Both the position numbers and the translations under genes were made by a program. Positions 46,123 to 56,153 of a DNA stretch of 64,000 nt are shown here, piece by piece (the stretch's first letter is position 1; each line of letters begins with the position of its first letter). The stretch lies in NCBI RefSeq assembly GCF_025847235.1, contig NZ_JAOZEW010000001.1, positions 62,001-126,000 on the forward strand, in the 5' to 3' direction. The notes under the pieces were generated by a model. It was not told the DNA's origin and did no database searches. It worked only from the letters and a program-made list of their open reading frames with translations. This stretch comes from Flavobacterium shii (GTDB taxonomy: Bacteria; Bacteroidota; Bacteroidia; Flavobacteriales; Flavobacteriaceae).

Positions 46123-46773
46123 ATGAAAAAAATTATTCTAGGACTCTTTACATTACTATCTGCCCAATCAATTTTAGCACAAACTCTGGAAAAAATGCAA
46201 TGGTTTAATGAACCAGCCAAATGGGAAATAAAAAACAATAGCCTAAGCATGACCGTAACGCCACAAAGCGATTACTGGAGAATTTCGCATTATGGTTTTA
46301 CAGTCGATGATGCACCGTTTTACTACACAACATACGGAGGAGAATTTGAAGCCAAAGTAAAACTAACAGGCGCGTACAAAGTTCGTTTTGACCAAATGGG
46401 ATTAATGATTCGCACAGATCATAAAAACTACATAAAAACAGGAGTCGAATTTGTAGACGGAAAATTCAATATCAGCACCGTAGTTACACACGGAAAAAGC
46501 GATTGGAGTGTAACAACACTAGATAAAGTACCACCATATATCTGGATAAAAGTAATACGACGATTAGACGCTCTCGAAATTTATTATTCCTATGATGATA
46601 AAACATACATCATGACACGCAATGCGCCACTTGAGGATAATGCTCCAGTAATGGTAGGATTAATGGCCGCTTGTCCTGATGGAAAAGGATTTGAAGCAAA
46701 ATTTGAAAACTTTACAGTAAAACATTTACCAGACCAACGTCGTATCGAATGGTTGAAAAACAATCCCGAATAA
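46123..46773 (+). CDS. Secreted DUF1349 family protein
   Basis: 216 residues. Signal peptide MKKIILGLFTLLSAQSILAQ, then a concanavalin-like beta sandwich: MQWFNEPAKWEIKNNSLSM, GEFEAKVKLTGAYKVRFDQMGLMI, KTGVEFVDGKFNISTVVTHGKSDWS and GLMAACPDGKGFEAKFENF. This matches DUF1349, related to YpfU/regulator of Pho85-like proteins of unclear role, possibly carbohydrate binding. Confidence 0.88.
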   Translation: MKKIILGLFTLLSAQSILAQTLEKMQWFNEPAKWEIKNNSLSMTVTPQSDYWRISHYGFTVDDAPFYYTTYGGEFEAKVKLTGAYKVRFDQMGLMIRTDHKNYIKTGVEFVDGKFNISTVVTHGKSDWSVTTLDKVPPYIWIKVIRRLDALEIYYSYDDKTYIMTRNAPLEDNAPVMVGLMAACPDGKGFEAKFENFTVKHLPDQRRIEWLKNNPE

Positions 46774-46815
46774 TTTTAAATTATCGCTATTGCGAATACA
46801 TAACACGAGAAACGC

Positions 46816-47463
46816 ATGAGAAACTTCTCCATATTTGGCACAATAGTATGTTGGTTTGCTATAATCGGTCAATTTTATCTTTCTATCGAAAATAGAGTCG
46901 CTTCGATTGAAGAAACCGTTATTCGTTTTTTTAGTTATTTTACAATACTTACCAATATACTGGTCGCACTATATTTTACTGCAAATCTTTTAAATAAAAA
47001 AAATACATTAAAAAGATTCTTTGCCAAACCAGGCGTGCTTACAGCCATTACGATATATATAACCAGTTTAGGGATTATATACCAGTTCTTGCTAAGACAT
47101 ATTTGGAACCCAGAAGGATTGCAGTTTATAGTAAATGAATTACTGCACAGTTTTATTCCTGTGCTATTTATTATTTATTGGTGGCTTTATGAAGACAAAA
47201 AATCTCTAAAATGGAGCTTTATAGGATCCTGGTTAATTTATCCGCTTATCTATTGTATTTACATTTTGATACGAGGAAGCATTTCCAGCTTTTACCCATA
47301 CCCTTTTGTCGATGTAAATGCATTAGGATATGAAAGAGTGATTGTAAACGCATTATTTATTGCCATATTCTTTGCTTTTATAGCTGTTATTTTTATTGCT
47401 ATTGCAAAAAAATCAATTAAAAAAGATCCGATAAAAGAAATCAAAATTAAAAAGAATGGATAA
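46816..47463 (+). CDS. Pr6Pr family membrane protein
   Basis: 215 residues with six hydrophobic helices. ISFFSYFTILTNILVA-like segment RFFSYFTILTNILVALYFTANL, LLRHIWNPEG, and PLIYCIYILIRG with YPYPFVDV fit the Pr6Pr (FAR-17a/AIG1-like) family. Its last eight bases overlap the AraC-type regulator that follows, so they are coupled. Function unknown. Confidence 0.85.
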   Translation: MRNFSIFGTIVCWFAIIGQFYLSIENRVASIEETVIRFFSYFTILTNILVALYFTANLLNKKNTLKRFFAKPGVLTAITIYITSLGIIYQFLLRHIWNPEGLQFIVNELLHSFIPVLFIIYWWLYEDKKSLKWSFIGSWLIYPLIYCIYILIRGSISSFYPYPFVDVNALGYERVIVNALFIAIFFAFIAVIFIAIAKKSIKKDPIKEIKIKKNG

Positions 47464-48562
47464 ATTCGACTTTTTAAATTTAATAGCAACGATTGCAGTT
47501 TTCGTTTCATTACTTTTTGCTTTCTTTTTACTAACCGTAAAAACGAAAAACAAACTGGCAAACCGATTATTTGCAATATTTCTTCTTTTAAATGCCCTTG
47601 ACACCAGCGGTTTTTTAAATTACAGCTTCATTAATTTGGATTATTTCAGACTCTCCTTCTATTTGCTGAGTATGCCAATATTCTATCTTTATGTAATCTC
47701 ACTTTGTTATAATGATTTTCAATTAAAACCTAAACACTTATTACATACAATTCCGTTTGTAGTTTTTAATTTAGTTTTAACACCAAGGTTATATTTAGCC
47801 AATGATGCCGATAAAAAGTACTTTTTCGAACATTTACAGCAAATGCCCGAAATCTATTTTTCCCATATTATAGGTGAGCTACAATATGCATTTTATATTA
47901 TTGCAATCTTTTTAACCTTGAAAAAGTATAAAGAAATATATCTGGAAAATTATGCAAATCCAAATACGTCATTATACAAATGGTTATTACAAATAATGGT
48001 GTGTTTTTTAATCGCCCATTCGATCGTTATTACCCGAGACCTCTTAAGATATAGTGATTATAATGAAATCTTCATTGGGATAAATGTAATTATAGGAATT
48101 GGAGTTTTGTTTATTACTTGTTGGTTTGTACTAAAAGCGTTGAACAATCCAGAACTTTTTAGAGGAATCGATTCCAAATTACAATTGGTAAAAGATATAC
48201 TTCCAGAATCAGAGAATAATTTAATTATTCAGACTCATATTGCATTGCTAAAAAAATATATGGAAGAGGAAGAACCCTTTCTAGAACCTTCACTTACGAT
48301 ACAAGAACTTGCCACGCAGATAAAAATGCCAGTACGAGATTTATCTATACTAATCAATCATCATATGAATCTCCATTTTTTTGATTTTGTAAATGAATAT
48401 CGCATTAAAAAAGCTATGAAAATCCTGAGTGATCCTTCAAAAAAGAATCTTACTGTTTTGGAAATCTTATATGAAGTTGGTTTTAATTCAAAATCTTCAT
48501 TTAATACTTCATTTAAGAAATATACAAATCTTACACCTACAGCCTTTAGAAGCCAGTCATAA
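47456..48562 (+). CDS. Membrane-embedded AraC family transcriptional regulator
   Basis: 368 residues. The N-terminal half holds seven or so hydrophobic helices (about 5-225); the C-terminal half is an AraC helix-turn-helix pair (about 265-365): LTIQELATQIKMPVRDLSILINHHMNLHFFDFVNEYRIKKAMKIL and VLEILYEVGFNSKSSFNTSFKKYTNLTPTAFR. A DNA-binding domain on a membrane sensor is a known type in Bacteroidota. The ligand is unknown. It overlaps the Pr6Pr gene by 8 bp and is followed by a terminator. Confidence 0.9.
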   Translation: MDKFDFLNLIATIAVFVSLLFAFFLLTVKTKNKLANRLFAIFLLLNALDTSGFLNYSFINLDYFRLSFYLLSMPIFYLYVISLCYNDFQLKPKHLLHTIPFVVFNLVLTPRLYLANDADKKYFFEHLQQMPEIYFSHIIGELQYAFYIIAIFLTLKKYKEIYLENYANPNTSLYKWLLQIMVCFLIAHSIVITRDLLRYSDYNEIFIGINVIIGIGVLFITCWFVLKALNNPELFRGIDSKLQLVKDILPESENNLIIQTHIALLKKYMEEEEPFLEPSLTIQELATQIKMPVRDLSILINHHMNLHFFDFVNEYRIKKAMKILSDPSKKNLTVLEILYEVGFNSKSSFNTSFKKYTNLTPTAFRSQS

Positions 48563-48596
48563 TAACGTTTTCACAAAAAGTCATCCTTCTTTATAT

Positions 48597-48642
48597 AAAA
48601 GTCGAACTGTTTTTTTTTAATAAAAAATGGTTCGACTTTTTT
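48597..48642 (+). terminator. Terminator after the membrane AraC regulator
   Basis: AAAAGTCGAAC and GTTCGACTTTT arms with an AT-rich loop, then a short T run. Lies about 35 bp past the stop. Confidence 0.75.
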
Positions 48643-48713
48643 AATCGGTCGCCTATCCAGATTTTCTGCCGCAAATTTGTTTTGAATTTTAAAACATATT
48701 AAAACCAAAAGCT

Positions 48714-50711
48714 ATGAAAAAATTAATCAAAATTAAAATGTTATCCATTTGGATACTGTTCACTTCTTTTCAGATAATTGGATTGAATGCTCAAATAAAC
48801 AAAGGAGTCTTGAAAATAAATGTGCCGGTAACATCTGAAATTTCATCAAAAGAAATACATCACTACAAATTAAAATTAGAAAAGAATCAGTTTGCTTTTT
48901 TTAGATTAAAACAACAAAATGCTGATGTAATAATAACAACTTATGATACCAATAATAATAAAATTGCTGATTTTGATAGTCCAAATGGTGCATTTGGCGA
49001 TGAACTATTTACTATAAATTCAACCAAAAAAGGAGATTATTTAATAGAGATAAAAACCCTTGAAGAAAATTCTCAAAAAGGAAAATATGAATTAAATTTT
49101 CAAAAAACAAGCCCAAAAGCAATTACTCCAAATGAAAAAGTAGATGAACTTTTAACCAGATATGATAATATAAATGCTCCAGGAGTTGCGGTTGCAGTTG
49201 TTAAAGACGGAACAATCGTATATAAAAAAGGATTTGGATCCTCAAATCTGGAATATAACATCCCTATAACCCCTACTTCTATATTTAGTATCGCTTCGGT
49301 ATCCAAACAATTCACTGCATTCTCAATACTATTATTAGAAAAAGAAGGCAAATTATCACTGGATGATGATGTCAGAAAATACATTCCGGAGTTAACCGAT
49401 TTTGGATATAAAATAACAATCCGAAATCTTGCTAATCACACTAGTGGAATACGCGACCAAGGCGATTTAATATGTCTTTCGGGAACACGATTAGATGATG
49501 TAATTACAAATGAGCAAGTTTTTAAACTCATTACAAATCAAAAAGAATTAAATTTCATTCCGGGTTCACAATACGAGTATTGCAACTCAGGCTTTGTATT
49601 ATTGGCAAAAATTGTAGAAAGAGTATCAGGTAAAAAGTTCTCAGACTTTACTGCCGAACGAATATTCAAACCTTTAAAAATGAATAATTCTTTCTTCTTG
49701 GACGATTACGAAAAAATAATCAAAAACAGAGTATACTCCTATTCCCCTATTGGAGATACCTTTAAGAAAAGCATCTTAAATTATTCTATCGTAGGGTCCA
49801 CAGGATTATCAACAACTATCGAAGACTTAAGTTTATGGGCATTGAATTTTGAAAAACCAATTGTAGGAGATACGATTATCTTCAATAAAATGAAAAAACA
49901 AGGCGTACTCAATAACGGCGAAAAAATATCGTATGCTTTGGGACAGGAAATAAAAAAATACAAAGGTCTTAATGTTATTTTCCATGGTGGCGGTGATGCC
50001 GGATATCGTTCTTATTTATTACGAATTCCCGAAGAAAAATTTTCTGTAGTAATTATGTCAAATTCCGAAGCTTTTAATCCATTGGACATTGTGTATAAAA
50101 TTGTAGACTATTACTTGGAAAATAAACTTACAGAAACAACTCCTGAAAATAAATCTGATAAAATCACAATAAGCAATACTACTTTACAATCCTACATTGG
50201 AGATTATGAAGTGCTTCCTGGTTTGATTTTTAGTATAACCCAAAATGCCGATAAACTGTATTTGCAAACCTCCGATGACAATCAAAAGAAACCTTTACAA
50301 GCAATATCCGAGAGCGAATTTATGATTGGTAACAATAAAATTTCATTTTATAAAACCAACGGACAACAAATCGATTTATTAAAATTTAAAGTTGCAGATT
50401 TTATATACAACGGAAAAAAAATCCTAATAAAACCATTTGATAAAACGAAAGTGCAATTATCCCAATATACTGGTCGTTATTACAGCGAAGAATTAAATAC
50501 TGAATATACATTTATCATCAAAGATAACATTCTTACGGCAACACATATTCGAAATTCAGATATAACTCTAAAACCATTTCAGCCTGATACTTTTATTGGT
50601 AGCGAATGGTACTTCCATAAAATTGAATTTATAAAAAATGAAGAATCTATAATTACAGAATGCAAAATTTCTGGTGCCAAAGCAACTATAAGATTCAAGA
50701 AAATGGAATAA
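48714..50711 (+). CDS. Secreted serine hydrolase (beta-lactamase family) with N-terminal PPC-like domain
   Basis: 665 residues. A signal peptide (about 1-27) is followed by a small beta domain resembling a bacterial pre-peptidase C-terminal module (about 30-130). The hydrolase domain (about 140-470) has SVSK in IASVSKQFTAF, the YxN-type motif YCN in SQYEYCNSGF and HGG in VIFHGGGDAGY. A C-terminal beta-rich region of about 190 residues (DUF3471-like, IGDYEVLPGLIF and YTGRYYSEELNTEY) completes it. Likely periplasmic peptidase or esterase; substrate unknown. Confidence 0.88.
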   Translation: MKKLIKIKMLSIWILFTSFQIIGLNAQINKGVLKINVPVTSEISSKEIHHYKLKLEKNQFAFFRLKQQNADVIITTYDTNNNKIADFDSPNGAFGDELFTINSTKKGDYLIEIKTLEENSQKGKYELNFQKTSPKAITPNEKVDELLTRYDNINAPGVAVAVVKDGTIVYKKGFGSSNLEYNIPITPTSIFSIASVSKQFTAFSILLLEKEGKLSLDDDVRKYIPELTDFGYKITIRNLANHTSGIRDQGDLICLSGTRLDDVITNEQVFKLITNQKELNFIPGSQYEYCNSGFVLLAKIVERVSGKKFSDFTAERIFKPLKMNNSFFLDDYEKIIKNRVYSYSPIGDTFKKSILNYSIVGSTGLSTTIEDLSLWALNFEKPIVGDTIIFNKMKKQGVLNNGEKISYALGQEIKKYKGLNVIFHGGGDAGYRSYLLRIPEEKFSVVIMSNSEAFNPLDIVYKIVDYYLENKLTETTPENKSDKITISNTTLQSYIGDYEVLPGLIFSITQNADKLYLQTSDDNQKKPLQAISESEFMIGNNKISFYKTNGQQIDLLKFKVADFIYNGKKILIKPFDKTKVQLSQYTGRYYSEELNTEYTFIIKDNILTATHIRNSDITLKPFQPDTFIGSEWYFHKIEFIKNEESIITECKISGAKATIRFKKME

Positions 50712-50743
50712 AAATTTTCCTTTACAAAGTTAATATAAGATTA

Positions 50744-50780
50744 AGGACTTTCTAAGAAGATGAACTTTTTAGAAAGTCCT
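50744..50780 (+). terminator. Possible terminator after the serine hydrolase
   Basis: Arms AGGACTTTCTAA and TTAGAAAGTCCT are exact complements with a 13-base loop. No long T run follows, so the role is uncertain. Confidence 0.5.
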
Positions 50781-50857
50781 CTTCATTTCAATAATTAATT
50801 GATAAATTAGCTTAAATAACAGGAAATATCCCTAACTCGTAAACTTTATATAAAAAA

Positions 50858-51658
50858 ATGAGCCTTGAAAATAATTATATAGAAATTAATAAAGAATCAT
50901 GGAACAGTCGGGTCGAATCCCATCTTAAATCTGAATTTTATGATATCGAAGGTTTCCTAAAAGGAAATACTTCTTTAAACAGTATCGAATTAGAATTACT
51001 AAGAGATATAAAAGGAAAATCGATATTGCATTTGCAATGTCACTTTGGTCAAGATAGTATTTCTTTGGCAAGACTTGGTGCAAATGTTACTGGCGTAGAT
51101 TTATCCGACAAAGCTATAGGTAGTGCCAATAAACTTGCTAAAAAAGCTAATTCATCTGCAACATTTATATGTTGCGATATTTATGATTTACCAAACCATT
51201 TAAACCAGAAATTCGACATTGTATTTACAAGTTACGGAGCAATCCCTTGGTTACCGGATCTTGACAAATGGGCAAAATTAATTTCGGATTTCCTTAACCC
51301 AAATGGTAAGTTAGTCTTTGCCGAATTTCACCCAGTAGTGTGGATGTTTGATGATAATTTTGAAAAAATAGGATATAATTATTTCAATTCGGGAGCAATA
51401 ATAGAAACTCAAGAAGGAACTTATGCTGATAAGAATGCACCAATACAACTAGAATATGTATGCTGGAATCATGGTATGAGCGAAGTAATAAATAGCTTAA
51501 TTAAAAACGGGCTGGAACTAAATTCCCTAAATGAATTTGATTATTCGCCATACAATTGCTTCAGTAACACAATCGAGTTTGAACCAAAAAAATACAGAAT
51601 AAAACATTTGGATAATAAAATCCCAATGGTGTATTCTATAGTTGCAACAAAAAAATAG
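50858..51658 (+). CDS. Class I SAM-dependent methyltransferase
   Basis: 266 residues. IEINKESWNSRVESHLKSEFYD at the start, motif I ILHLQCHFGQDSISLARLGA, VTGVDLSDKAI, and FDIVFTSYGAIPWLPDL. The group is common in many phyla and of unknown substrate. Stand-alone. Confidence 0.9.
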   Translation: MSLENNYIEINKESWNSRVESHLKSEFYDIEGFLKGNTSLNSIELELLRDIKGKSILHLQCHFGQDSISLARLGANVTGVDLSDKAIGSANKLAKKANSSATFICCDIYDLPNHLNQKFDIVFTSYGAIPWLPDLDKWAKLISDFLNPNGKLVFAEFHPVVWMFDDNFEKIGYNYFNSGAIIETQEGTYADKNAPIQLEYVCWNHGMSEVINSLIKNGLELNSLNEFDYSPYNCFSNTIEFEPKKYRIKHLDNKIPMVYSIVATKK

Positions 51659-51733
51659 CAAGCTCAAAAATTAAACATATAAGAGATGTGAGTAAATATA
51701 AGCATGACTAATTCTATCTAACTCTTTGCAAAA

Positions 51734-51826
51734 GGAACGCGGGTGATAAGGATTTTAAAAAATAATAGATAAAAAATCCGTTTAATCCGTGTTTACGCGA
51801 TAGCGAATCCGTTTAATCCGCGTTCC
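51734..51826. repeat. Inverted repeat element related to the one near 44.6 kb
   Basis: Left GGAACGCGGGTGATAAGGAT and right ATCCGTTTAATCCGCGTTCC are imperfect complements. The core GCGAATCCGTTTAATCCG (51803-51820) recurs with one difference at 44647. No gene is apparent in 51659-51938. Confidence 0.65.
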
Positions 51827-51938
51827 TCTACAGACTATTTACTTTGTAAACTTAAATGAACTTATATGGTTAAAACAATTTGATTGAATTATATTTTTGA
51901 GAATACTTGGATAATTTAATCATTAAAATCATCACATT

Positions 51939-52358
51939 ATGCAAACAGCAATTGGATCAATTCTAGTCGCCATTTTTCTATTTCTATCAGGAATTCATAT
52001 TTATTGGGGATTTGGAGGGAAATGGGGAAACGATGCCGCAATACCAACAACCGAAAATAATGAAAAAGTAATAAATCCAAAACTAAAAGAATGTATGGTA
52101 GTTGCCATTGCACTGCTTATTCTTTCGGTTTTAGTTTTAATAAAATCACGAATCATAGCCTATAGTTTACCTAATTGGTTACAAGAATGTGGTATATGGT
52201 TTATTTTGATATTATTTATGATAAGAGCTATTGGTGATTTTAAGTACGTGGGATTTTTCAAAAAAGTCAAAACCACAAAATTTGCACAAATGGATACAAA
52301 ATACTTCTCTCCACTATGTTTATTAATTTCGCTTTTAGCATTAGCGTTAACAACATGA
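51939..52358 (+). CDS. DUF3995 family membrane protein
   Basis: 139 residues, four membrane helices (about 5-25, 48-66, 79-97 and 118-137). The ends HIYWGFGGKWGNDAAIP and FKYVGFFKKVKTTKFAQMDTKYFSPLCL are typical of DUF3995, small membrane proteins of unknown function. Confidence 0.85.
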   Translation: MQTAIGSILVAIFLFLSGIHIYWGFGGKWGNDAAIPTTENNEKVINPKLKECMVVAIALLILSVLVLIKSRIIAYSLPNWLQECGIWFILILFMIRAIGDFKYVGFFKKVKTTKFAQMDTKYFSPLCLLISLLALALTT

Positions 52359-52406
52359 TTTTTTGCGCTACTTTTACATATAATAACAATATAATTTGAA
52401 ATCAAA

Positions 52407-52862
52407 ATGGAATTAATTACTATCGAAGAGTTTTTTATTATCGGATTATCGGTAAGAACAACCAATGAAAATGAACAATCTGCAACGGATATTCCAGCGC
52501 TATGGAATAAATTCATGACCGAAAATACAATAGAAAACATTCCGAATAAAATAGATAATTCCATCTATTCTGTCTACACCGAATATGAAAAAGATTATAC
52601 AAAACCATACACTACGATTTTAGGTTGCAAAGTTTTGAGTTTAGACAATATTCCAACCGGAATGACTGGAAAAACTATTGCAAAAGAAACCTACAAACAA
52701 TTTACAGCCAAAGGAAACTTAGCCCACGGTATTGTAATCCAGAAATGGATAGAAATTTGGAATACCGACCTCAACAGAAAATATACTGCCGATTTTGAGA
52801 TATACGGCGAAAAAGCATCCAATCCAGAAAATGCCGAAGTACCTATTTTTATAGCTATTTAA
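52407..52862 (+). CDS. Stand-alone GyrI-like/AraC effector-binding domain protein
   Basis: 151 residues with two SHS2-like halves. FIIGLSVRTTNENEQSATDIPALWNKF and YSVYTEYEKDYTKPYTTILG, then FEIYGEKASNPENAEVPIFIAI. The fold binds small molecules and is found fused to AraC regulators such as Rob or alone as here. Ligand unknown. Confidence 0.88.
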   Translation: MELITIEEFFIIGLSVRTTNENEQSATDIPALWNKFMTENTIENIPNKIDNSIYSVYTEYEKDYTKPYTTILGCKVLSLDNIPTGMTGKTIAKETYKQFTAKGNLAHGIVIQKWIEIWNTDLNRKYTADFEIYGEKASNPENAEVPIFIAI

Positions 52863-52955
52863 TTATTTTTTAAATTCTCTAGCAAAAACACAAAGTTTTT
52901 AGTTTATATAATCTGTTTTATTTGCGACTTTACGAGAATTTGTTATTATTGTATT

Positions 52956-53096
52956 TAACACATAGAAACATAGATTTTATATATAAAATAAAGAATACAA
53001 AAAGAAACACATTTCTTTCACATAGCTAGTTCTGTGCTTTTTAAATAAGTGAAACGCCTTTTTTGAGTTTACCAAAAACTATGTTTCTATGTGTTA
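52956..53096. repeat. MITE-like element, copy 1 (141 bp, 18-bp terminal inverted repeats)
   Basis: Bounded by TAACACATAGAAACATAG and its exact complement CTATGTTTCTATGTGTTA. Internal marks, in order, are CACATAGCTA, then AAGTGAAACGCCTT. The same ends and internal marks, in reverse order and orientation, occur at 63710-63844. No coding capacity. Confidence 0.85.
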
Positions 53097-53144
53097 AGAA
53101 TAACTACACTCACCAAGTTATACTTTTATTAAAACAAAACAATA

Positions 53145-53717
53145 ATGCAACCAAACCTAATTCAACACATAAAAAAGTACATCGAATTAAACGATGAACA
53201 AACCCAATTAGTTTTGGCTAATATCAAGCCTATTTCCATAAAAAAGAAAAGCTATTTACTAGAAGAAGGTCAAATATGCTCTTCGCTATATTTTGTAGAA
53301 AAAGGCTGTTTGCGTTTCTTCTTTATCAATGAAAAAGGAACCGAACAAATTACCCAGTTTGCTATCGAAAACTGGTGGATTTCCGATTATATGAGTTTTG
53401 ATACACAATCGCCATCACAATTTTATATTCAGGCAATAGAAAACACGGTAGTTTATGTTTTTGATTATCACAATCAAGAAAAAGTTTTTAGCCAATTACC
53501 ACAGCTAGAACGTTACTTCCGACTCATTTTACTCAAAGCCTATTCGGCTGCACAAATGCGAATAAAATACTTGTTCGACTTTTCCAAAGAAGAAAGTTAT
53601 CAGCATTTTGCGTCAAGATTTCCAGAGTTCGTTCAACGAATTCCACAATATATGTTGGCATCTCATTTAAATTTAACTCCCGAATATTTAAGCGAAATAA
53701 GAAAAAAAACAGACTGA
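53145..53717 (+). CDS. Crp/Fnr family transcriptional regulator
   Basis: 190 residues. Cyclic-nucleotide-binding-type beta barrel (about 20-130, SYLLEEGQICSSLYFVEKGCLRFF) and a C-terminal winged helix (about 140-190) with FASRFPEFVQRIPQYMLASHLNLTPEYLSEIRKK. The Arg/Glu signature for cAMP is not seen, so the ligand is unclear. It is followed at 81 bp by an AhpD-like gene, a usual pairing in Bacteroidota and probably its target (inference). Confidence 0.9.
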   Translation: MQPNLIQHIKKYIELNDEQTQLVLANIKPISIKKKSYLLEEGQICSSLYFVEKGCLRFFFINEKGTEQITQFAIENWWISDYMSFDTQSPSQFYIQAIENTVVYVFDYHNQEKVFSQLPQLERYFRLILLKAYSAAQMRIKYLFDFSKEESYQHFASRFPEFVQRIPQYMLASHLNLTPEYLSEIRKKTD

Positions 53718-53798
53718 GAAATCATTTCTTAAACCAGCTTAAGATTTTTCATTATTCATGTAAATACCTTTGTTTAATAATTAAAAAACATAGAAATA

Positions 53799-54245
53799 AT
53801 GAGCAACAGAATTAAAATTGGTGAAATTGTTCCAGCAGCAGTTAAAGCACTTCAAACTTTAAACCTACACCTTGAATCAACCCAACTGACCAACACGCAT
53901 AACGAGTTAATAAAAATTAGAACTTCACAAATAAATGGTTGTGCCTATTGTATCGACTTGCATACAAAAGATGCCAGAAAATATGGCGAAACCGAGCAAC
54001 GCATTTATTTACTAAATGCTTGGAGAGAAACTAATTTTTATACCGAAGAAGAAAAAGCAATTTTGGCTTTGACCGAAGAAATTACATTAATTAGCAATGG
54101 CGTAGTTTCTGATGAAACCTATCAAAAAGCAGCTAGTCTATTTGATGAAAAGTATCTTTCGCAAATTATATTAGCAATCATAAGCATGAATGCATTAAAC
54201 AGAATTGGTATTACAGCAGAAATGAAACCAGTTTTAAATCGTTAA
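53799..54245 (+). CDS. Carboxymuconolactone decarboxylase family protein, AhpD-like
   Basis: 148 residues. The redox motif CAYCIDLHTKDARK contains the CxxC and the His that define AhpD-like peroxidase activity. Likely a peroxidase/alkylhydroperoxidase-type protein, probably under the Crp/Fnr regulator just before it. Confidence 0.9.
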   Translation: MSNRIKIGEIVPAAVKALQTLNLHLESTQLTNTHNELIKIRTSQINGCAYCIDLHTKDARKYGETEQRIYLLNAWRETNFYTEEEKAILALTEEITLISNGVVSDETYQKAASLFDEKYLSQIILAIISMNALNRIGITAEMKPVLNR

Positions 54246-54570
54246 AAAATTAAAAAGTTTCAACCATTAAGAGATTAATACACATTAAAATCCAACTCTA
54301 AATTTTCTTACTCTCTTAATGGTTCCATAAAATCAGCATTCCAAACGCAACTAAAAACCAATGTTTTAAATGGCTTTATTACCTTAAAAATATTGGAAAC
54401 GTTATTTTTTATATCTTTAAAATATTACATCTAATAATTTTTACATTATTATTTTATTGCCAAATTATTAATATTAAATACAAATTTTAATAAATATGCA
54501 ACATTAACAATTCATCTTTTAAATTCTTTGCATTATTCAATTATCTTTGTGATAACAAAATTATAGTATA
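54246..54570. other. Intergenic region before sdaA
   Basis: No gene. An inverted repeat AACCATTAAGAGA (54262-54274) with TCTCTTAATGGTT (54312-54324) is a perfect 13-bp stem with a 37-base loop. The TATCTTTG box at 54542-54549 is a possible -7 element for sdaA, 21 bp before its ATG. Confidence 0.55.
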
Positions 54571-55998
54571 ATGGAAGAATGTATATCGGTTTTTGATATG
54601 CTTAAGATTGGTGTTGGACCATCAAGTTCACACACTCTTGGACCTTGGCGTGCAGCAGAACGTTTTCTTGCTGAATTAAAAAGTGAAAATCTATTTTCTC
54701 AAACCACTCGTGTCAAAGTCGATTTGTATGGTTCTCTTTCCTTAACCGGAAAAGGTCACGCTACCGATTTGGCGGTTATGTTAGGTTTAAGCGGTCAAGA
54801 CCCCGAATATATTCCGATAAATGATATTGCTGGAATCATCAAAACTATTGAAGATACTAATACAATTATACTTGGAAACGAACTTACGATTCCGTTTTTC
54901 TTTTTACAAGATATTATTTTCAATAAAGAATTCTTGCCGTTTCATGCCAATGGTTTGAAATTTACGGCCTACGCCAAAGATGATTCCGAATACGAATCTG
55001 TTTTCTACTCAATTGGTGGAGGTTTTGTGGTGAAAGAAGAACGTGAAAATGCCAAAATAAAATCGGAGATAAAATGTGCATTTCCGTTTCCTATTCAAAA
55101 TGCTGCAGAACTTTTAAATTATACCATTTCTCAAAACAAAACAATTTCTGAAATCGTTTATGAGAATGAAAAATCCATGCGTTCCGAAGAGTTCATTAAT
55201 AATGAATTAATGCGCATTTGGAATACAATGCTCGAATGTATGTATATCGGTTGTCACTCCGAAGGAATACTTCCAGGTGGATTAAATGTACGTCGTAGAG
55301 CATTTGATATGCACCAAAACCTCATCGGTTTATCCAATTATAATTCTCCACAAACGTGGCTGGAAGAAATAAGAAAAACCGAAGTTAAATTTCGTCAAAT
55401 ACTAAAATGGGTAAGTTGTTTTGCACTTGCAGTAAATGAAGTAAATGCAGCTTTAGGACGTGTCGTTACAGCTCCAACTAATGGAAGTGCCGGCGTAATC
55501 CCAGCCGTTTTAATGTACTATTTAGTAATTGAAAACCATGATGCAGGCGAAAAAGAAATCAAACAATTCCTGATGGTTGCAGGCGAAATAGGAAGCATCT
55601 TTAAGAAAGGTTCTACAATTTCTGCCGCAATGGGAGGTTGTCAAGCCGAAATAGGTGTTTCATCATCTATGGCAGCAGCAGCGCTTTGCGAATTAATGGG
55701 CGGAACCCCAGCGCAAGTATTAATGGCTGCCGAAATCGCCATGGAACATCACTTAGGTTTAACCTGTGACCCGATTGGTGGATTGGTCCAAATTCCTTGT
55801 ATCGAAAGAAATACTATGGGAGCAATAAAAGCCATCAATGCAGCCGAACTAGCACTGGAAACCGACTCCAAAAATGCAAAAGTGCCTCTGGATAAAGTTA
55901 TCGATACCATGTGGCAAACTGCAAAAGATATGAATTCCAAATACAAAGAAACCTCCGAAGGGGGATTGGCAATTGCTGTGAATATGGCGGATTGTTAA
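54571..55998 (+). CDS. sdaA: L-serine ammonia-lyase (single-chain, iron-sulfur type)
   Basis: 475 residues. Converts L-serine to pyruvate and ammonia with a 4Fe-4S cluster. N-terminal beta domain: [28 protein letters not shown]. Catalytic alpha domain: cluster-type Cys in [54 protein letters not shown], and [26 protein letters not shown]. The chain ends in MADC; a C-terminal Cys that tucks into the active site is known in this family. Single-gene unit with a long terminator. Confidence 0.95.
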   Translation: MEECISVFDMLKIGVGPSSSHTLGPWRAAERFLAELKSENLFSQTTRVKVDLYGSLSLTGKGHATDLAVMLGLSGQDPEYIPINDIAGIIKTIEDTNTIILGNELTIPFFFLQDIIFNKEFLPFHANGLKFTAYAKDDSEYESVFYSIGGGFVVKEERENAKIKSEIKCAFPFPIQNAAELLNYTISQNKTISEIVYENEKSMRSEEFINNELMRIWNTMLECMYIGCHSEGILPGGLNVRRRAFDMHQNLIGLSNYNSPQTWLEEIRKTEVKFRQILKWVSCFALAVNEVNAALGRVVTAPTNGSAGVIPAVLMYYLVIENHDAGEKEIKQFLMVAGEIGSIFKKGSTISAAMGGCQAEIGVSSSMAAAALCELMGGTPAQVLMAAEIAMEHHLGLTCDPIGGLVQIPCIERNTMGAIKAINAAELALETDSKNAKVPLDKVIDTMWQTAKDMNSKYKETSEGGLAIAVNMADC

Positions 55999-56028
55999 TA
56001 TGTGATAAGTGTTCCGTGTTCAGTTATA

Positions 56029-56080
56029 AAAAAAGTGTTCAGTCCTCAGTTTATACAAACTGAGGACTGAACACTTTTTT
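56029..56080. terminator. Long bidirectional terminator between sdaA and the histidine kinase
   Basis: A perfect 24-bp stem (AAAAAAGTGTTCAGTCCTCA and complement) closes on the four-base loop ATAC. It has A residues on the left and T residues on the right, and lies between two convergent genes. Confidence 0.9.
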
Positions 56081-56153
56081 TACTGATTACTTTTTTATTA
56101 AATACTGCAAACTGTGACTGAACACTAAAAAACTGAACACTGAATACTAAAAA

